Shown here: positions 8,330 through 17,159 of the stretch, piece after piece
Numbering within the stretch: position 1 is the first letter of the stretch
Layout: each line of letters starts with the position of its first letter
Assembly (NCBI RefSeq): GCF_000337555.1
Contig: NZ_AOIO01000020.1
Coordinates: 1-64,000, forward strand
Length of the DNA stretch: 64,000 nt
DNA from: Natrialba asiatica DSM 12278
GTDB lineage: Archaea; Halobacteriota; Halobacteria; Halobacteriales; Natrialbaceae
Reading direction: 5' to 3'
The notes under the pieces: generated by a model
Seen by the model: only the letters and a program-made list of their open reading frames with translations
The model's database searches: none
Told to the model about the DNA's origin: nothing
Translations under genes and position numbers: made by a program

Positions 8330-8788
8330 TCACTCCTCCGATGATGGCTCTTGAACGATTGCAAACCACAGGTTCTCGATCTCCTGCACGAAGTTGACGA
8401 AGTCTTCCGCTTCAACTGGCTTTTGGACGTACTGATCCGCATCAAAGCCGTGTGACTTGACGATGTCTTCGCCTATCTCCGAACTCGTTAGAGCGACAAC
8501 GGGAATCTCCTGGAGTGCGGGCTCGTTATTCAGCTCAGACAATACGTCCATACCGCTTTTGCCGGGTAACTTCGGCTCGAGGAGGATCAGATCCGGACGT
8601 GGTTTCGCTGCGTACTCGCCGCGTTGATTGACGAAATCAAGGGCAGCGTCACCATCGCTGATGGTGTACAGTTCGTTCTTGAGTTTCGCGTCTTTGAAGG
8701 ATTCTGTGAACAGACGCGTATCACCGGGATTCGGTTCGATCAGTAAAATGGTGATCTGATTGCCTCCCTGCTCGTCGTCTGGAGTCAT
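8330..8788 (-). CDS. Receiver-domain response regulator with Glu at the phosphoacceptor position
   Basis: The 152-residue stand-alone receiver domain resembles Rcp1/Fla-type single-domain regulators: LLIEPNPGD at the first acidic site, DLILLEPKLPGKSGMDVL around the usual phospho-Asp, T101 and K123 at the conserved Thr and Lys positions. The aligned phosphoacceptor is Glu71, and the acidic pair at 18-19 is Glu-Pro. Both depart from the standard Asp residues. The protein may therefore be a constitutive, phosphorylation-independent partner. No histidine kinase gene is nearby. Function in signalling is inferred from the fold. Confidence 0.85.
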   Translation of the reverse strand: MTPDDEQGGNQITILLIEPNPGDTRLFTESFKDAKLKNELYTISDGDAALDFVNQRGEYAAKPRPDLILLEPKLPGKSGMDVLSELNNEPALQEIPVVALTSSEIGEDIVKSHGFDADQYVQKPVEAEDFVNFVQEIENLWFAIVQEPSSEE

Positions 8789-8860
8789 TACGGAGTATTC
8801 TGAGCGGAAGTTTATAACAGCGAGGTCACCAGTTCTGATTACTCTCTCCGCCTATCCGTT

Positions 8861-9067
8861 TCACCTGTCGTGGACGATCGACTGAACGTGACCGACGACA
8901 CCGCTTTTCAATTCGACGGTCGGACCGGCGGGATCATCCTCGTAGACGGTTCCGACTTCACCGATGATCGGTTCTTGATCTTCCGATTCGACATCCTGGT
9001 CGCCCTGAATGATCTCAACAGTGAGCCCCTGGCGCAGTTCTTCCGCGGTTGGTCGTTCATTGGACAT
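8861..9067 (-). CDS. YwbE-like (DUF2196) small protein
   Basis: A 68-residue acidic protein, starting MSNERPTAEELRQG. The pattern GLTVEIIQGDQ ... IIGEVGTVYEDDP ... GPTVELKSGVVGHVQ is that of the YwbE family, small beta-rich proteins of unknown function. The in-frame ORF extends 29 codons upstream, but that part is not protein-like, and the ATG at 9067 begins the conserved region. It is on the same strand as the response regulator and msrB, with separate spacing of 72 and 144 bp. Confidence 0.75.
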   Translation of the reverse strand: MSNERPTAEELRQGLTVEIIQGDQDVESEDQEPIIGEVGTVYEDDPAGPTVELKSGVVGHVQSIVHDR

Positions 9068-9211
9068 GGTCGATAGTGCGACAGGAAATTCGAAAAGGAT
9101 GCTGCCTGCACTCGCGTCGTGCGCGCTGACCGTCTTCAGACGGATTGTGTCCACCCCTCCATCAGTTCTACGGACCGCTTTCAGTTGCGGTTTCGATCTT
9201 GGTCGCCGTTC

Positions 9212-9664
9212 TCAGTCGCGGTCGGCAGTATCGTCGTCTTCGAAGTCGAGTGCGGCGGAGTTGATACAGTATCGCTTACCGGTCGGTTCCGGCCCGTCCT
9301 CGAAGACGTGACCGAGATGACCTCCGCAGTTGGCACACAGGACTTCTGTGCGGCGCATTCCGTGACTGTCGTCCGATCGCGTCTCGATTCGATCGTCGTC
9401 AACATCGTAGAAACTTGGCCAGCCACAGCCGGAGTCAAACTTCGTGTCTCCATCGAAGAGTGCAGCGCCACAGCCGGCACATTCGTAGCTGCCGTCTGCC
9501 TTGTGATCGACGTACTCACCGCTGAAGGGGGCTTCGGTGCCGGCTTCGCGGAGGATGCGGTATTCTTCGTCGTCGAGTTCAGCGCGCCACTCGGCATCGG
9601 TTTCGGGGACGTCAGCCTGAGTTTCGGAGCCGGCTGTCCGTTCCCGGCTGGAATCGTCACTCAT
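9212..9664 (-). CDS. msrB: Peptide-methionine (R)-S-oxide reductase
   Basis: A 150-residue MsrB that repairs methionine-R-sulfoxide in proteins using a thiol reductant. Two CxxC pairs, CAGC and CANC, form the structural zinc site. GCGWPSF is the conserved substrate loop and RYCINSAAL carries the catalytic Cys. The N-terminal 25 residues are an acidic, presumably disordered tail. It is a free-standing cytoplasmic enzyme with no MsrA fusion. Confidence 0.95.
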   Translation of the reverse strand: MSDDSSRERTAGSETQADVPETDAEWRAELDDEEYRILREAGTEAPFSGEYVDHKADGSYECAGCGAALFDGDTKFDSGCGWPSFYDVDDDRIETRSDDSHGMRRTEVLCANCGGHLGHVFEDGPEPTGKRYCINSAALDFEDDDTADRD

Positions 9665-9796
9665 GAATCTAGAAAGGGGAGAGAGGACAAAGAGTCTGTT
9701 GTGATGCCGGCTGTTGTGTCGCGCCGAAGAGTGCGTCGGGTGATACCACAGCCCGGTTGCGTGCCACGTCGAGTGCGAGAGAGCGTTTGACCTGCG

Positions 9797-9958
9797 CTAT
9801 CGACTCGTGATCACGTCCGTGCTCTCACAGATCGGACACTGCGTCATTCGACCGAGTTTCGGAACCTCGATTCGAAGCCACTGTTCGTCACCACCGGGCG
9901 CTTCGAAGCCGCAGTTGCGACACCGAGATTGTCCGCGAGTGGTTGATGTACCGGCCAT
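9797..9958 (-). CDS. Small CPxCG-type zinc-ribbon protein
   Basis: The 53-residue protein has two zinc knuckles, CRNCG and CPICES, 25 residues apart, which would bind one zinc ion. Haloarchaea carry dozens of such one-domain zinc-finger micro-proteins, mostly unstudied. The start MAGTSTTRG (9958) was chosen because a TATATAAG-like box centred near 9986 lies 27 nt upstream, as for leaderless mRNAs; the frame is open for nine more codons. Confidence 0.7.
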   Translation of the reverse strand: MAGTSTTRGQSRCRNCGFEAPGGDEQWLRIEVPKLGRMTQCPICESTDVITSR

Positions 9959-10230
9959 ATGAGAGACTATGATAAAAGCGACCATATAAGTTAGTACCAG
10001 AAAGGAATTTGATATTTGTCGGGGACGCGACCGAGCTGGAGCGACGGGCTACTTCCGTCCGCGCAGGGCTATCGAACGGTCCGCGGTGGCTACGCGACGA
10101 TCTGCTTCGTCCGTTTCATCGTCGGTACTTTCTTTCGTGATGGACGGCGGTCGCGCTGTAGCGGGTCGCGTTTCGTATCGTCCCGTCGATACCACTAGCG
10201 ACGGACTCAGTCCAGTAATCGTGATGAATG

Positions 10231-10237
10231 ATTTAAG
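10231..10237 (+). promoter_or_regulatory. TATA box of the cupredoxin gene
   Basis: TTTAAGT is centred about 30 nt before the ATG at 10264, predicting a very short or absent leader. Confidence 0.45.
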
Positions 10238-10263
10238 TACGTCGTCGTAGCCAGACGAATCTG

Positions 10264-10692
10264 ATGGTACGAGACACGACACGGCGGCGAGTCCTTCAAC
10301 TGACCGGCGGGGCACTTCTAATCGGGTTTGGAAGCGCGTCTGCAAGCGCACAAGACGATGAAGTCATCGAGCCCGAGACGCGAATCGAACTCGATGCACA
10401 GACCTCGGGCTGGGTCGGTATCGAACCCGAAGCGATCGCAGACGAAGACAATCCGACGCTGACGCTCCAGGAGGACGAAACGTACGAGATCGGCTGGGAA
10501 GAAGGCGACGGCGCGTCCCACAATATCGAACTCGTCGACGAGAACGACGAAGTAGTCGACGACTACGAGACCGAAGAGGCGACCGAAGGGGGCGAGGATC
10601 AGTTCATCGAGTTCGACGCGACCGACGAGATCGTCGAGTACGTCTGCCGAGTGCATCCGAACACGATGCGCGGCGAAATCGAGATCGAGTAG
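10264..10692 (+). CDS. Exported cupredoxin (halocyanin/plastocyanin-like) blue copper protein
   Basis: A 142-residue exported electron-transfer protein. The N-terminus has a twin-arginine signal (TRRRVLQLTGG) followed by a hydrophobic stretch and an ASA cleavage site near residue 29. It has no lipobox Cys, so it is probably released rather than lipid-anchored. The type 1 copper ligands can be placed as H86 (SHNIEL), C128, H131 and M135 in YVCRVHPNTM. The mature protein is extremely acidic. Halocyanins shuttle electrons at the outer membrane face; the partner here is unknown. Confidence 0.85.
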   Translation: MVRDTTRRRVLQLTGGALLIGFGSASASAQDDEVIEPETRIELDAQTSGWVGIEPEAIADEDNPTLTLQEDETYEIGWEEGDGASHNIELVDENDEVVDDYETEEATEGGEDQFIEFDATDEIVEYVCRVHPNTMRGEIEIE

Positions 10693-10840
10693 CCGGCACG
10701 CACAATCGGAACCAGCGAATCGATTTGTTTCGACCGTCGAAGCGCCAGACGTTGCTTTCGACTCTCGTCGTCCGCCGAACCGTTGATAGTGCCGACCGAA
10801 GACACACACCTTGACGGTCTTCGGTCGCCAACCCACACCA

Positions 10841-12130
10841 ATGACAGTTTCCCAGACCGTCGAACTCGAGGGTCACATTATCGACTCGGGGTCGATGGGC
10901 CATTGTTTCGGTGCCGTCATGGAGATGGGCGGCGAGTTCGAAGTCGAGGAGTTCGAGGTCGGCCGCCACAAACACGACGAGACGTACTGCCGGATGGAGG
11001 TCACCGCCGAGAGCCACGCGGACCTCCGGGCGATCCTGCACGAACTTAACCAGCAGGGGGCGACCGTCGCCGATCCGCGGGACGCGACGATAGAACCCGC
11101 TCCGGGCGATCAGGTCGTCCCGGTTGACTTCTACTCGACGACGAACCACCCGACGTACGTCCGCGTCGACGGCGACTGGGTGGCGGTCGAGGATATCGAG
11201 ATGGACTGCGCGTTGATCGTCGAACGGGATGGCGATAGCGTAGCCGATGCAAACGACGCGAACGAGGGCGACCAGAACGAACCCCGCGTCACCACGAAAG
11301 TACTGAACGCCGTCGAAGAAGGCGACCTCGTCGTCACCGGCGAAACCGGCATCAGGGTCGAACCCCCCGAACGCCCCCGCAACGGCGGCGGTTCTTTCGG
11401 CTTCATGCAAGGCGGCGTCTCCAGCGAGCGCCCCTCCGAGTCGCTGATCGAGGAAATCGCCGACGAAATGCGCGACGTCCGCGAGAACGACGGCACCGTC
11501 CTCGCCGTCTGCGGCCCCGCAATCGTCCACTCCGGCGGTCGAGACGCCCTCGCCGAACTCGTCCGAGAGGGGTACGTCGACGCGATCAGTGCCGGCAACG
11601 GGTTCGCCGTCCACGACTTAGAACGGGACCTCTACGGCACCTCGCTGGGTGTCGACACCGAGAGCCTCGAACACCCGCGAAAGGGACACAAGCACCACAT
11701 CTACACGATCAGCGAAATCGTCCGCCACGGCAGCATTCCGGAGGCCGTCGACGCCGGCGCCGTCGACGAGGGCGTGATGTACGAGTGCGTCAGCAACGAC
11801 GTTCCCTACGTGCTCGCCGGGTCGATCCGCGACGACGGCCCGCTGCCGGATACGATCACGGACTCGATCGACGCACAAAACGCGATCCGCGAACAGGCCC
11901 AGGACGCTGACATCGTCCTCATGCTCGCAACCCTCCTCCACTCCGTCGCCGTCGGCAACTGTCTGCCCTCGACGACGAAGACCGTCTGCGTCGACATCAA
12001 CCCCGCGACCGTCACGCAACTGCTCGACCGCGGCAGCGCCCAAGCGATCGGCATGGTCACCGACATCGGCGCGTTCATCCCGATGCTCGCGGACGAACTC
12101 TGCGAGTCGTCACGGCAGCACTCGGCGTGA
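10841..12130 (+). CDS. TIGR00300 family protein, LOR/SDH domain (archaeal ornithine cyclodeaminase-like)
   Basis: A 429-residue protein beginning MTVSQTVELEGHIIDSG. It has the LOR/SDH-type N-terminal domain (about 5-100, with GRHKHDETYCRMEV) and a Rossmann-like C-terminal half with a CGPAIVHSGG motif and STTKTVCVDINPATVTQL near the end. Archaeal members of this family have been linked to NAD-dependent ornithine cyclodeaminase activity, making proline from ornithine. Which reaction this one performs is not certain. The start ten codons into the open frame gives the conserved N-terminus. It is a monocistronic gene. Confidence 0.8.
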   Translation: MTVSQTVELEGHIIDSGSMGHCFGAVMEMGGEFEVEEFEVGRHKHDETYCRMEVTAESHADLRAILHELNQQGATVADPRDATIEPAPGDQVVPVDFYSTTNHPTYVRVDGDWVAVEDIEMDCALIVERDGDSVADANDANEGDQNEPRVTTKVLNAVEEGDLVVTGETGIRVEPPERPRNGGGSFGFMQGGVSSERPSESLIEEIADEMRDVRENDGTVLAVCGPAIVHSGGRDALAELVREGYVDAISAGNGFAVHDLERDLYGTSLGVDTESLEHPRKGHKHHIYTISEIVRHGSIPEAVDAGAVDEGVMYECVSNDVPYVLAGSIRDDGPLPDTITDSIDAQNAIREQAQDADIVLMLATLLHSVAVGNCLPSTTKTVCVDINPATVTQLLDRGSAQAIGMVTDIGAFIPMLADELCESSRQHSA

Positions 12131-12253
12131 CTTTCTAGTCGGGACGATCACGCAGGCCAGCACAGACGACTCGAAACAGAGCGTCTCTCCACCGAAGAGT
12201 CGCCCGTACCGACCGCAGTCAGGGCGTGGTATTTTATACGATTCTGTAGTACG

Positions 12254-13246
12254 ATGGCCATCTTTCAGCGACTAGCCGACCGGACACGAGCAAGAATGCA
12301 CCGAAAACACATCGCCGCCAGCAAGGAACTCCAACGACGAACCGGGAAGACGTTCTATCTCGCAACCAAATTCCTTCCGCGACGAGTTCGTCACGCGACC
12401 CACGTCCTCTACGCCTTTTTCCGGCTCGGAGACGAAATCGTCGACGACGCAGACGACGTTCCGCCGGCCACCCAGCGCGCTGAACTCGAATCGCTTCGTG
12501 CGCAGGCGCTCGGCGAAACCGAGCCGGAAGGGCCCGTACTCGCCGCCTTCCGGAACCTTCGGGGACGGTACGACATCCCCGAATCGGAAATCGACCTGTT
12601 CATCGACGCGATGACGACCGATATCACGACTGCCCGGTACGAGACCGCCGCCGCACTCCACTCGTACATGCGCGGTTCGGCGGCGGCGGTCGGCGTGATG
12701 ATGACTGCGATTATGGAACCGGAACTCGAAGCGATGGCGCGGCCACACGCCGTCAAACTCGGCGAGGCCCTCCAGATGACCAACTTTCTCCGAGACGTCC
12801 GCGAGGATATCGTCGAACGCAATCGGATCTATCTCCCGCAGGATACCCTCCGGAAACACGGTGTCTCGAACGAGCAACTCGAAGCTCTCGAGTTCAGCGA
12901 GTCGGTCGCCGCGGTGATGGCGGACGAACTCCAGCGAACGGAGGCGTTGTATCGGGAGGGTGTTGCCGGTATCCGATACCTACCGGCGGATTGCCAGTTT
13001 CCCGTGTTGCTGGCGGCCGTGCTCTACGCCGAATATCACGCGTGCATCCGCTCGCAGGGGTACGACGTGCTTTCGAGCGAGCCGTCGCTCTCGGCGACCC
13101 GTAAACTCCGGTGTCTCGTGCGGACGCGATGGCACTGGCAGTGGAACCGCGATCCGGAAGCGGTCTTTCGGCGCGCGTCGGCTGTTCCGCCGGTCACGAC
13201 CGACTCGCACGGATCGAGTTACGGTGAGGGGACGCCGATGCGCTAA
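12254..13246 (+). CDS. crtB: Phytoene synthase
   Basis: Condenses two geranylgeranyl diphosphates to phytoene, the first step of carotenoid synthesis. The 330 residues contain both Asp-rich motifs of the squalene/phytoene synthase family: LGDEIVDDADD (about 60) and NFLRDVREDIVERNRIYLP (about 177-195). The start is uncertain. A TATA box TTTTATA at 12232-12238 lies only 15 nt before this ATG, which would favour the in-frame ATG at 12296 (MHRKHIAASKELQRRTG), nearer the length of relatives. The gene converges on the crtD-lyeJ-cruF operon, which uses its product to make bacterioruberin. Confidence 0.95.
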   Translation: MAIFQRLADRTRARMHRKHIAASKELQRRTGKTFYLATKFLPRRVRHATHVLYAFFRLGDEIVDDADDVPPATQRAELESLRAQALGETEPEGPVLAAFRNLRGRYDIPESEIDLFIDAMTTDITTARYETAAALHSYMRGSAAAVGVMMTAIMEPELEAMARPHAVKLGEALQMTNFLRDVREDIVERNRIYLPQDTLRKHGVSNEQLEALEFSESVAAVMADELQRTEALYREGVAGIRYLPADCQFPVLLAAVLYAEYHACIRSQGYDVLSSEPSLSATRKLRCLVRTRWHWQWNRDPEAVFRRASAVPPVTTDSHGSSYGEGTPMR

Positions 13247-13557
13247 TCCGAGGGACTGCTGGCAGCCGGTGCCAGTGCACCCGCGCCCCGTCCTGCGGCG
13301 TCCCGTGAGTGCGCCGGGAACTCGGTACAGCAGGCCGTACCGGCTGCCGTCGCAACACTCGTCCGACAGCGGAATCGAGTTCGACGCGGACCGCTTCGGA
13401 GACTGGTTTACCGGTGGACTGGATCGCGGTTTCGCTAGTCACAATCGGCGGGAGCGCGCTTTCGTTATTCAAAAGCTCGTGTGGAGCTCGCGGGAAGTTC
13501 CGATCGAGTAGTCACTCGGCGACGAATCAGTTGACATCTCCTTCAGCCGGGACCCCG
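13247..13557. other. Convergent intergenic region between crtB and cruF
   Basis: 311 bp without a credible gene. It contains a short element near 13290-13338 that recurs, imperfectly, between ftsZ2 and ncsA around 34129-34166. No hairpin terminator with a U-run was found. Confidence 0.5.
13290..13338. repeat. Copy A of a short intergenic element
   Basis: GTCCTGCGG, a 14-nt gap, then GCCGGGAACTCGGTACAGCAGG and CCGT. The same two blocks, with 3 mismatches in the long one and a shorter gap, occur at 34129-34166. Both copies lie between convergent genes. Confidence 0.4.
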
Positions 13558-14592
13558 CTAGTTCTTGCCGGTCGGCGCGATCGCCGTCCGAAACAGGTCG
13601 CTGTCGTACCGATCAGTCCCGAACAACCCGGTACAGATGAGACCGGCAACGGCCGCGGCAATCCAGTTGCCGTAGAGCACGTTGATCACCCCCCACAGCA
13701 ACGCAAAGCTCACCAGGTCGTCCAGGATGAACTCGCACGACTGGATTCTCTCACGGAGCGTCTCGTGGTCGAATCCGAAATCGACGAGCACGACGGCGAC
13801 AGCTCCCGAAAGCAGCCAGCCGGCGTAATTCGAGGCCGGGACCCCGTAGTACGCACCCGCCGGGATGAACTCCCAGAAGCCGATGGCAACGGCCGCGGGA
13901 TCGAGGACGAGATCGATTGCGAGTATCGTGGCAACCGCTCCCGCCAGCCTGGCGAGCGGCGTCTCGAACCGGTTCTCGTAGTGGGAATCGAGTACCAGCA
14001 CCGTTAGCAGGTAGGCGTCGAGTACCAGCGGAACGAAGAACAGCGGCAGTGCGAGTGGCACCTCGCCGGCGAGCATCGGCCCGAGTTCAATTGCGTACTC
14101 GAACGTCCCGTAGGGCCAGCCGGTCCGCAGGCCGACGAGCTCGATCGCGTAGGTGAAGGCGGTGAGCGCGCCGAGACAGCCGAGCGCTCGCCGGCCGAGC
14201 GTCGGGAGCACGCCGACGAGCAGCGGCGAACGCATGACGGCGGTGCCGACGAGCAAGAACAGGGGGTTGTACGCGAGCGGTGCGGGGAGGTGCCCGAGAT
14301 CGCTCGCGACGAGCGTTATCGCGCCGACGATGGGGAAGACGACCGCGATGGTGAACCGGTTCTCCCGGACGCGGGTTTCGAGCCACCGCTGGAGGGCGGT
14401 CCCGGCGCTGTCGGCGTCGTCGGTCGACCGGCGTCGCCCCCGGCGGCTGAGTGCGGTTCGGCTCGTATCCTTATCTCCTCGACCCTGATTTTGCCCGCGG
14501 TCTCGATTTTGCTCTCGATTCCGGTCCTGATCCTGATCTTGGTCCCGGTCTCGATCGCTCCCGGCGCTCGGATCGGGTTCCGAGCTATCCAT
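13558..14592 (-). CDS. cruF: Bisanhydrobacterioruberin hydratase, CruF family
   Basis: Last step of bacterioruberin synthesis: hydration at C3'' of bisanhydrobacterioruberin in the membrane. The 344-residue protein has about seven hydrophobic segments and the family signature YGTFEYAIELGP and FEFIPAGAYYGVP-like WEFIPAGAYYG and YAGW. The first 60 or so residues are an unusual Asp/Arg/Gln/Asn-rich tail encoded by a degenerate 6-bp repeat. It is the third gene of the crtD-lyeJ-cruF operon; its ATG (14592) overlaps the lyeJ stop by 8 nt. An ATG 7 codons upstream is also possible. Confidence 0.92.
   Translation of the reverse strand: MDSSEPDPSAGSDRDRDQDQDQDRNREQNRDRGQNQGRGDKDTSRTALSRRGRRRSTDDADSAGTALQRWLETRVRENRFTIAVVFPIVGAITLVASDLGHLPAPLAYNPLFLLVGTAVMRSPLLVGVLPTLGRRALGCLGALTAFTYAIELVGLRTGWPYGTFEYAIELGPMLAGEVPLALPLFFVPLVLDAYLLTVLVLDSHYENRFETPLARLAGAVATILAIDLVLDPAAVAIGFWEFIPAGAYYGVPASNYAGWLLSGAVAVVLVDFGFDHETLRERIQSCEFILDDLVSFALLWGVINVLYGNWIAAAVAGLICTGLFGTDRYDSDLFRTAIAPTGKN
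14488..14580. repeat. Degenerate 6-bp repeat encoding the hydrophilic N-terminus of CruF
   Basis: Units such as CCTGAT, CTTGGT, CCCGGT and CTCGAT follow each other in a 6-bp period, so the protein reads as an alternating Arg/Asp/Gln/Asn tract. The period of two codons keeps the frame open. Confidence 0.5.
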
Positions 14593-15559
14593 GGAGGACC
14601 CCCCGGAGGCCACCCATCGTCAGCACCGCGCCGACGGCCGCGTTGATCAGGGGGAACCACCAGTAGGCCCGGCGAACGTCGATTCGGGTCGTGGCGAGCA
14701 CCGCGATGAGAGCGGGATAGACGAGCAGGACGAGACCGAGGCGAACGTCGAGCGAGCCGAACGCGGCGGCGCTCGCCAGCCAGCACGCGCCGCAGTAGAC
14801 GGCTGTCCGCGTCTCGCCGAGGGCCGTCGCAGTCGTCCGAACACCCGCCTCGCGGTCGGGGACGATATCCGGGATCGCCGAGAAGGTGTGCATTCCCATC
14901 GCCCACACCCAGCCGCCGGCGACGGCGAGCAGGGGCGGTTGCGTTCCGGCGACGGCGGCGTAGGCCGCGGCTCCCGGCGCGACGTAGAGGCCGTTCGAAA
15001 CCGAATCGAGCGGCGGCACCGTCTTGAATCGGATCGGCGGCGCACTGTAGGTCGTCCCGAGGACGAGAAACGCGACGAGCCAGGGCCACGCCGCGACCGG
15101 AAGCAGCGGAACGAAAAGCAGCGGGAGTGCTGCACAGAGTCCGACGACGACGGGAACGTACCGCCGGCCCCGATAGCGGGTCTCGCGCTCGTCCGCGTCT
15201 TTCTTCGGGTTTTCAGCGTCGATCTCGCGGTCGTAGATATCGTTGATCCCGTAGAGAAAGACGTTCGCCGGGACGAGGAAGTACGCGAAGAGGACGACGG
15301 CGGCGGGCGTGAACAGTTCGCTGACGGCGTCGGCGGCGTAGGCGACGCCCACCAGAACCGGCCCCGCGAGGTAGAGCCAAAACCGGGGCCGGGACAGCAC
15401 GAGCACGTGAGACAGGCAATCGACGAGTGCAGGTCCGTCACCGGTGCGGGGCCGTCCGTCCCGAGGGGTGCGGACGGCGGGTCCGGCAGCGTCGCTATCG
15501 CTGCTGTCGTCGCTCGTCTCCCCGCCATTTCCTTGCCCAGTTGAACTCGAGTCGGTCAT
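14585..15559 (-). CDS. lyeJ: Lycopene elongase / 1,2-hydratase (UbiA-type prenyltransferase)
   Basis: A 324-residue membrane prenyltransferase of the UbiA family. It adds C5 units to lycopene and hydrates the ends on the way to bacterioruberin. The first Asp-rich motif NDIYDREIDAENPKKD is seen near residue 106 and a second, DIVPDREAG, near 235. About eight hydrophobic segments follow a disordered Ser/Asp-rich N-terminus of 40 residues. Its ATG overlaps the crtD stop by 4 nt (ATGA), so the two are translated from one mRNA. Confidence 0.93.
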   Translation of the reverse strand: MTDSSSTGQGNGGETSDDSSDSDAAGPAVRTPRDGRPRTGDGPALVDCLSHVLVLSRPRFWLYLAGPVLVGVAYAADAVSELFTPAAVVLFAYFLVPANVFLYGINDIYDREIDAENPKKDADERETRYRGRRYVPVVVGLCAALPLLFVPLLPVAAWPWLVAFLVLGTTYSAPPIRFKTVPPLDSVSNGLYVAPGAAAYAAVAGTQPPLLAVAGGWVWAMGMHTFSAIPDIVPDREAGVRTTATALGETRTAVYCGACWLASAAAFGSLDVRLGLVLLVYPALIAVLATTRIDVRRAYWWFPLINAAVGAVLTMGGLRGVLHG

Positions 15560-17064
15560 CGGTCATAGCGCGGATGAGGGCCGTCACCGTAGTCTGCGAG
15601 CATTGCGTCTGCCGTTAGTTCACCGCTGATGAGACACATCGGGACGCCGATACCGGGCGTCGTGTCCGCGCCCGTGAAGTAGAGTCCGTCGACGGCCTTC
15701 GAACGGTGTGGCGGACGCAGGAGGGCGGTCTGTCGGAGCGTGTGCGCCAGTCCGAGGGCAGTCCCATCGTAGCTGTTGTAGCGCGCGGCAAAGTCAGAGA
15801 CGCAAAAGCGCTTCTCGAAGACGATCCGTTCGCGAACGTCCAGCCCGGTGTGTGCGGCGAGATCGGCAAGGATCGTCTCGCGATACTGCTCGCGGAATTC
15901 TGGCGTGTCGTCGAGTCCGGGTGCGATCGGAACCAGGACGAACAGCGCGCTATGGCCCGCTGGCGCGACCGTCTCGTCCGTCTGCGACGGGACGCAGACG
16001 TAATACGCGGGGTCGTCGGGCCACTGCGGGTTCTCAAAAATCTGCTCGAAGTGCTCTTCCCACTCCAACGGCAAGACGAGCGAGTGATGTGCGAGTTCGG
16101 GAACGTCCCCCTCGACGCCCAGGTAGAGGAGGAACGCGGACGGGGCGTAGGTTCTCGACTCCCAGTACTCGGACTCGTACTGTCGCTGTTCGGGCGCGAG
16201 CAGCTCCTGCTCGGTATGGGCGTAATCGGCGTTGCTGACGACCAGGTCCGACCGCAACGGCCCGTCGGGCGTCTCGACGAGGAAGGCACCTTCCCGTCCC
16301 TTGATCCGTGTCACCGGACGGTCCGTACTGAACTCGACGCCGAGTTCACGAGCGAGGTCGACGAGTGCGTCGATGACGGCACCGATGCCGCCGTCGGGAT
16401 ACCAGACGCCGAGGTTGAAATCGACGTGGCTCATCAGGTTGTAGATCGCGGGCGTGTTCGATGGTGATCCGCCGAGAAAGACGAGCGTGTACTGCATGAG
16501 TTGCTGCAGTTTTGGATGGTCGAAATAGTCCTCGACGTGGCCCTGCATCGATCCGAGAAGTGAGAGACCATGTGCGTGCTGGGCGACATCGGGGTCGATG
16601 TAGTCTCGAACTCGCGGCCGATCCTCGTAGACGAAGTGTTCCATGCCGATCTCGTAGTGGTGGCGAGCGGTCTCGAGATAACGTTCGAGCGCGTCGCCGG
16701 CACCCGTTTCGTAGGACTCGAAGATTTGTTTCGTCCGTTCTCTGTCGGGTGTCACGTCCACCTGGTCTCCGTCTTTGAAGAAGATCCGATAGTGCGGATC
16801 GAGGTGGGTGAGGTCGTAGTACTCGGCGGGCGTCCGGTCGAAGGCGGCGAAGAACCGTTCGAAGACGTCGGGCATCAGGTACCAGGACGGGCCCATATCG
16901 AATCGGAACCCGTCGCGTTCGAGCCGACTCGCGCGGCCGCCGAGTTGGTCGTTTTGCTCGACAACGTGAACTGACACGCCGGCATCGGCGAGATAACAGG
17001 CGGTCGAGAGACCGCCAACACCGGCTCCGACGACGATGGCTGTGGACCCGGCCGGGGACTGCAT
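15556..17064 (-). CDS. crtD: Carotenoid 3,4-desaturase (CrtI/CrtD-family FAD enzyme)
   Basis: A 502-residue FAD-dependent desaturase. The start is at MQSPAGSTAIVVGAG. The dinucleotide-binding motif GAGVGGLSTACYLADAG lies at the N-terminus, with GGRASRLERDGFRFDMGPSW nearby, and the family C-terminal signature GLYFTGADTTPGIGVPM near residue 470. The crtD-lyeJ-cruF order is the conserved haloarchaeal bacterioruberin operon, so CrtD (desaturating the elongated C45/C50 carotenoid) is the best call. CrtI (phytoene desaturase) cannot be excluded from sequence alone. It shares a 95-bp divergent promoter region with the FNT-Usp gene. Confidence 0.9.
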   Translation of the reverse strand: MQSPAGSTAIVVGAGVGGLSTACYLADAGVSVHVVEQNDQLGGRASRLERDGFRFDMGPSWYLMPDVFERFFAAFDRTPAEYYDLTHLDPHYRIFFKDGDQVDVTPDRERTKQIFESYETGAGDALERYLETARHHYEIGMEHFVYEDRPRVRDYIDPDVAQHAHGLSLLGSMQGHVEDYFDHPKLQQLMQYTLVFLGGSPSNTPAIYNLMSHVDFNLGVWYPDGGIGAVIDALVDLARELGVEFSTDRPVTRIKGREGAFLVETPDGPLRSDLVVSNADYAHTEQELLAPEQRQYESEYWESRTYAPSAFLLYLGVEGDVPELAHHSLVLPLEWEEHFEQIFENPQWPDDPAYYVCVPSQTDETVAPAGHSALFVLVPIAPGLDDTPEFREQYRETILADLAAHTGLDVRERIVFEKRFCVSDFAARYNSYDGTALGLAHTLRQTALLRPPHRSKAVDGLYFTGADTTPGIGVPMCLISGELTADAMLADYGDGPHPRYDR

Positions 17065-17128
17065 ACGGGGGGTACTGCAAGTAGCGTGAAGAATGTGCAC
17101 CCCGATTCCGGTGAGCGAAATACCAATG

Positions 17129-17137
17129 CCTTAGTTC
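17129..17137 (+). promoter_or_regulatory. TATA-like box of the FNT-Usp gene
   Basis: CCTTAGTT is centred about 27 nt before the ATG at 17160, consistent with a leaderless mRNA. Confidence 0.4.
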
Positions 17138-17159
17138 GTCTGGGAGACTCGATCTAGTA

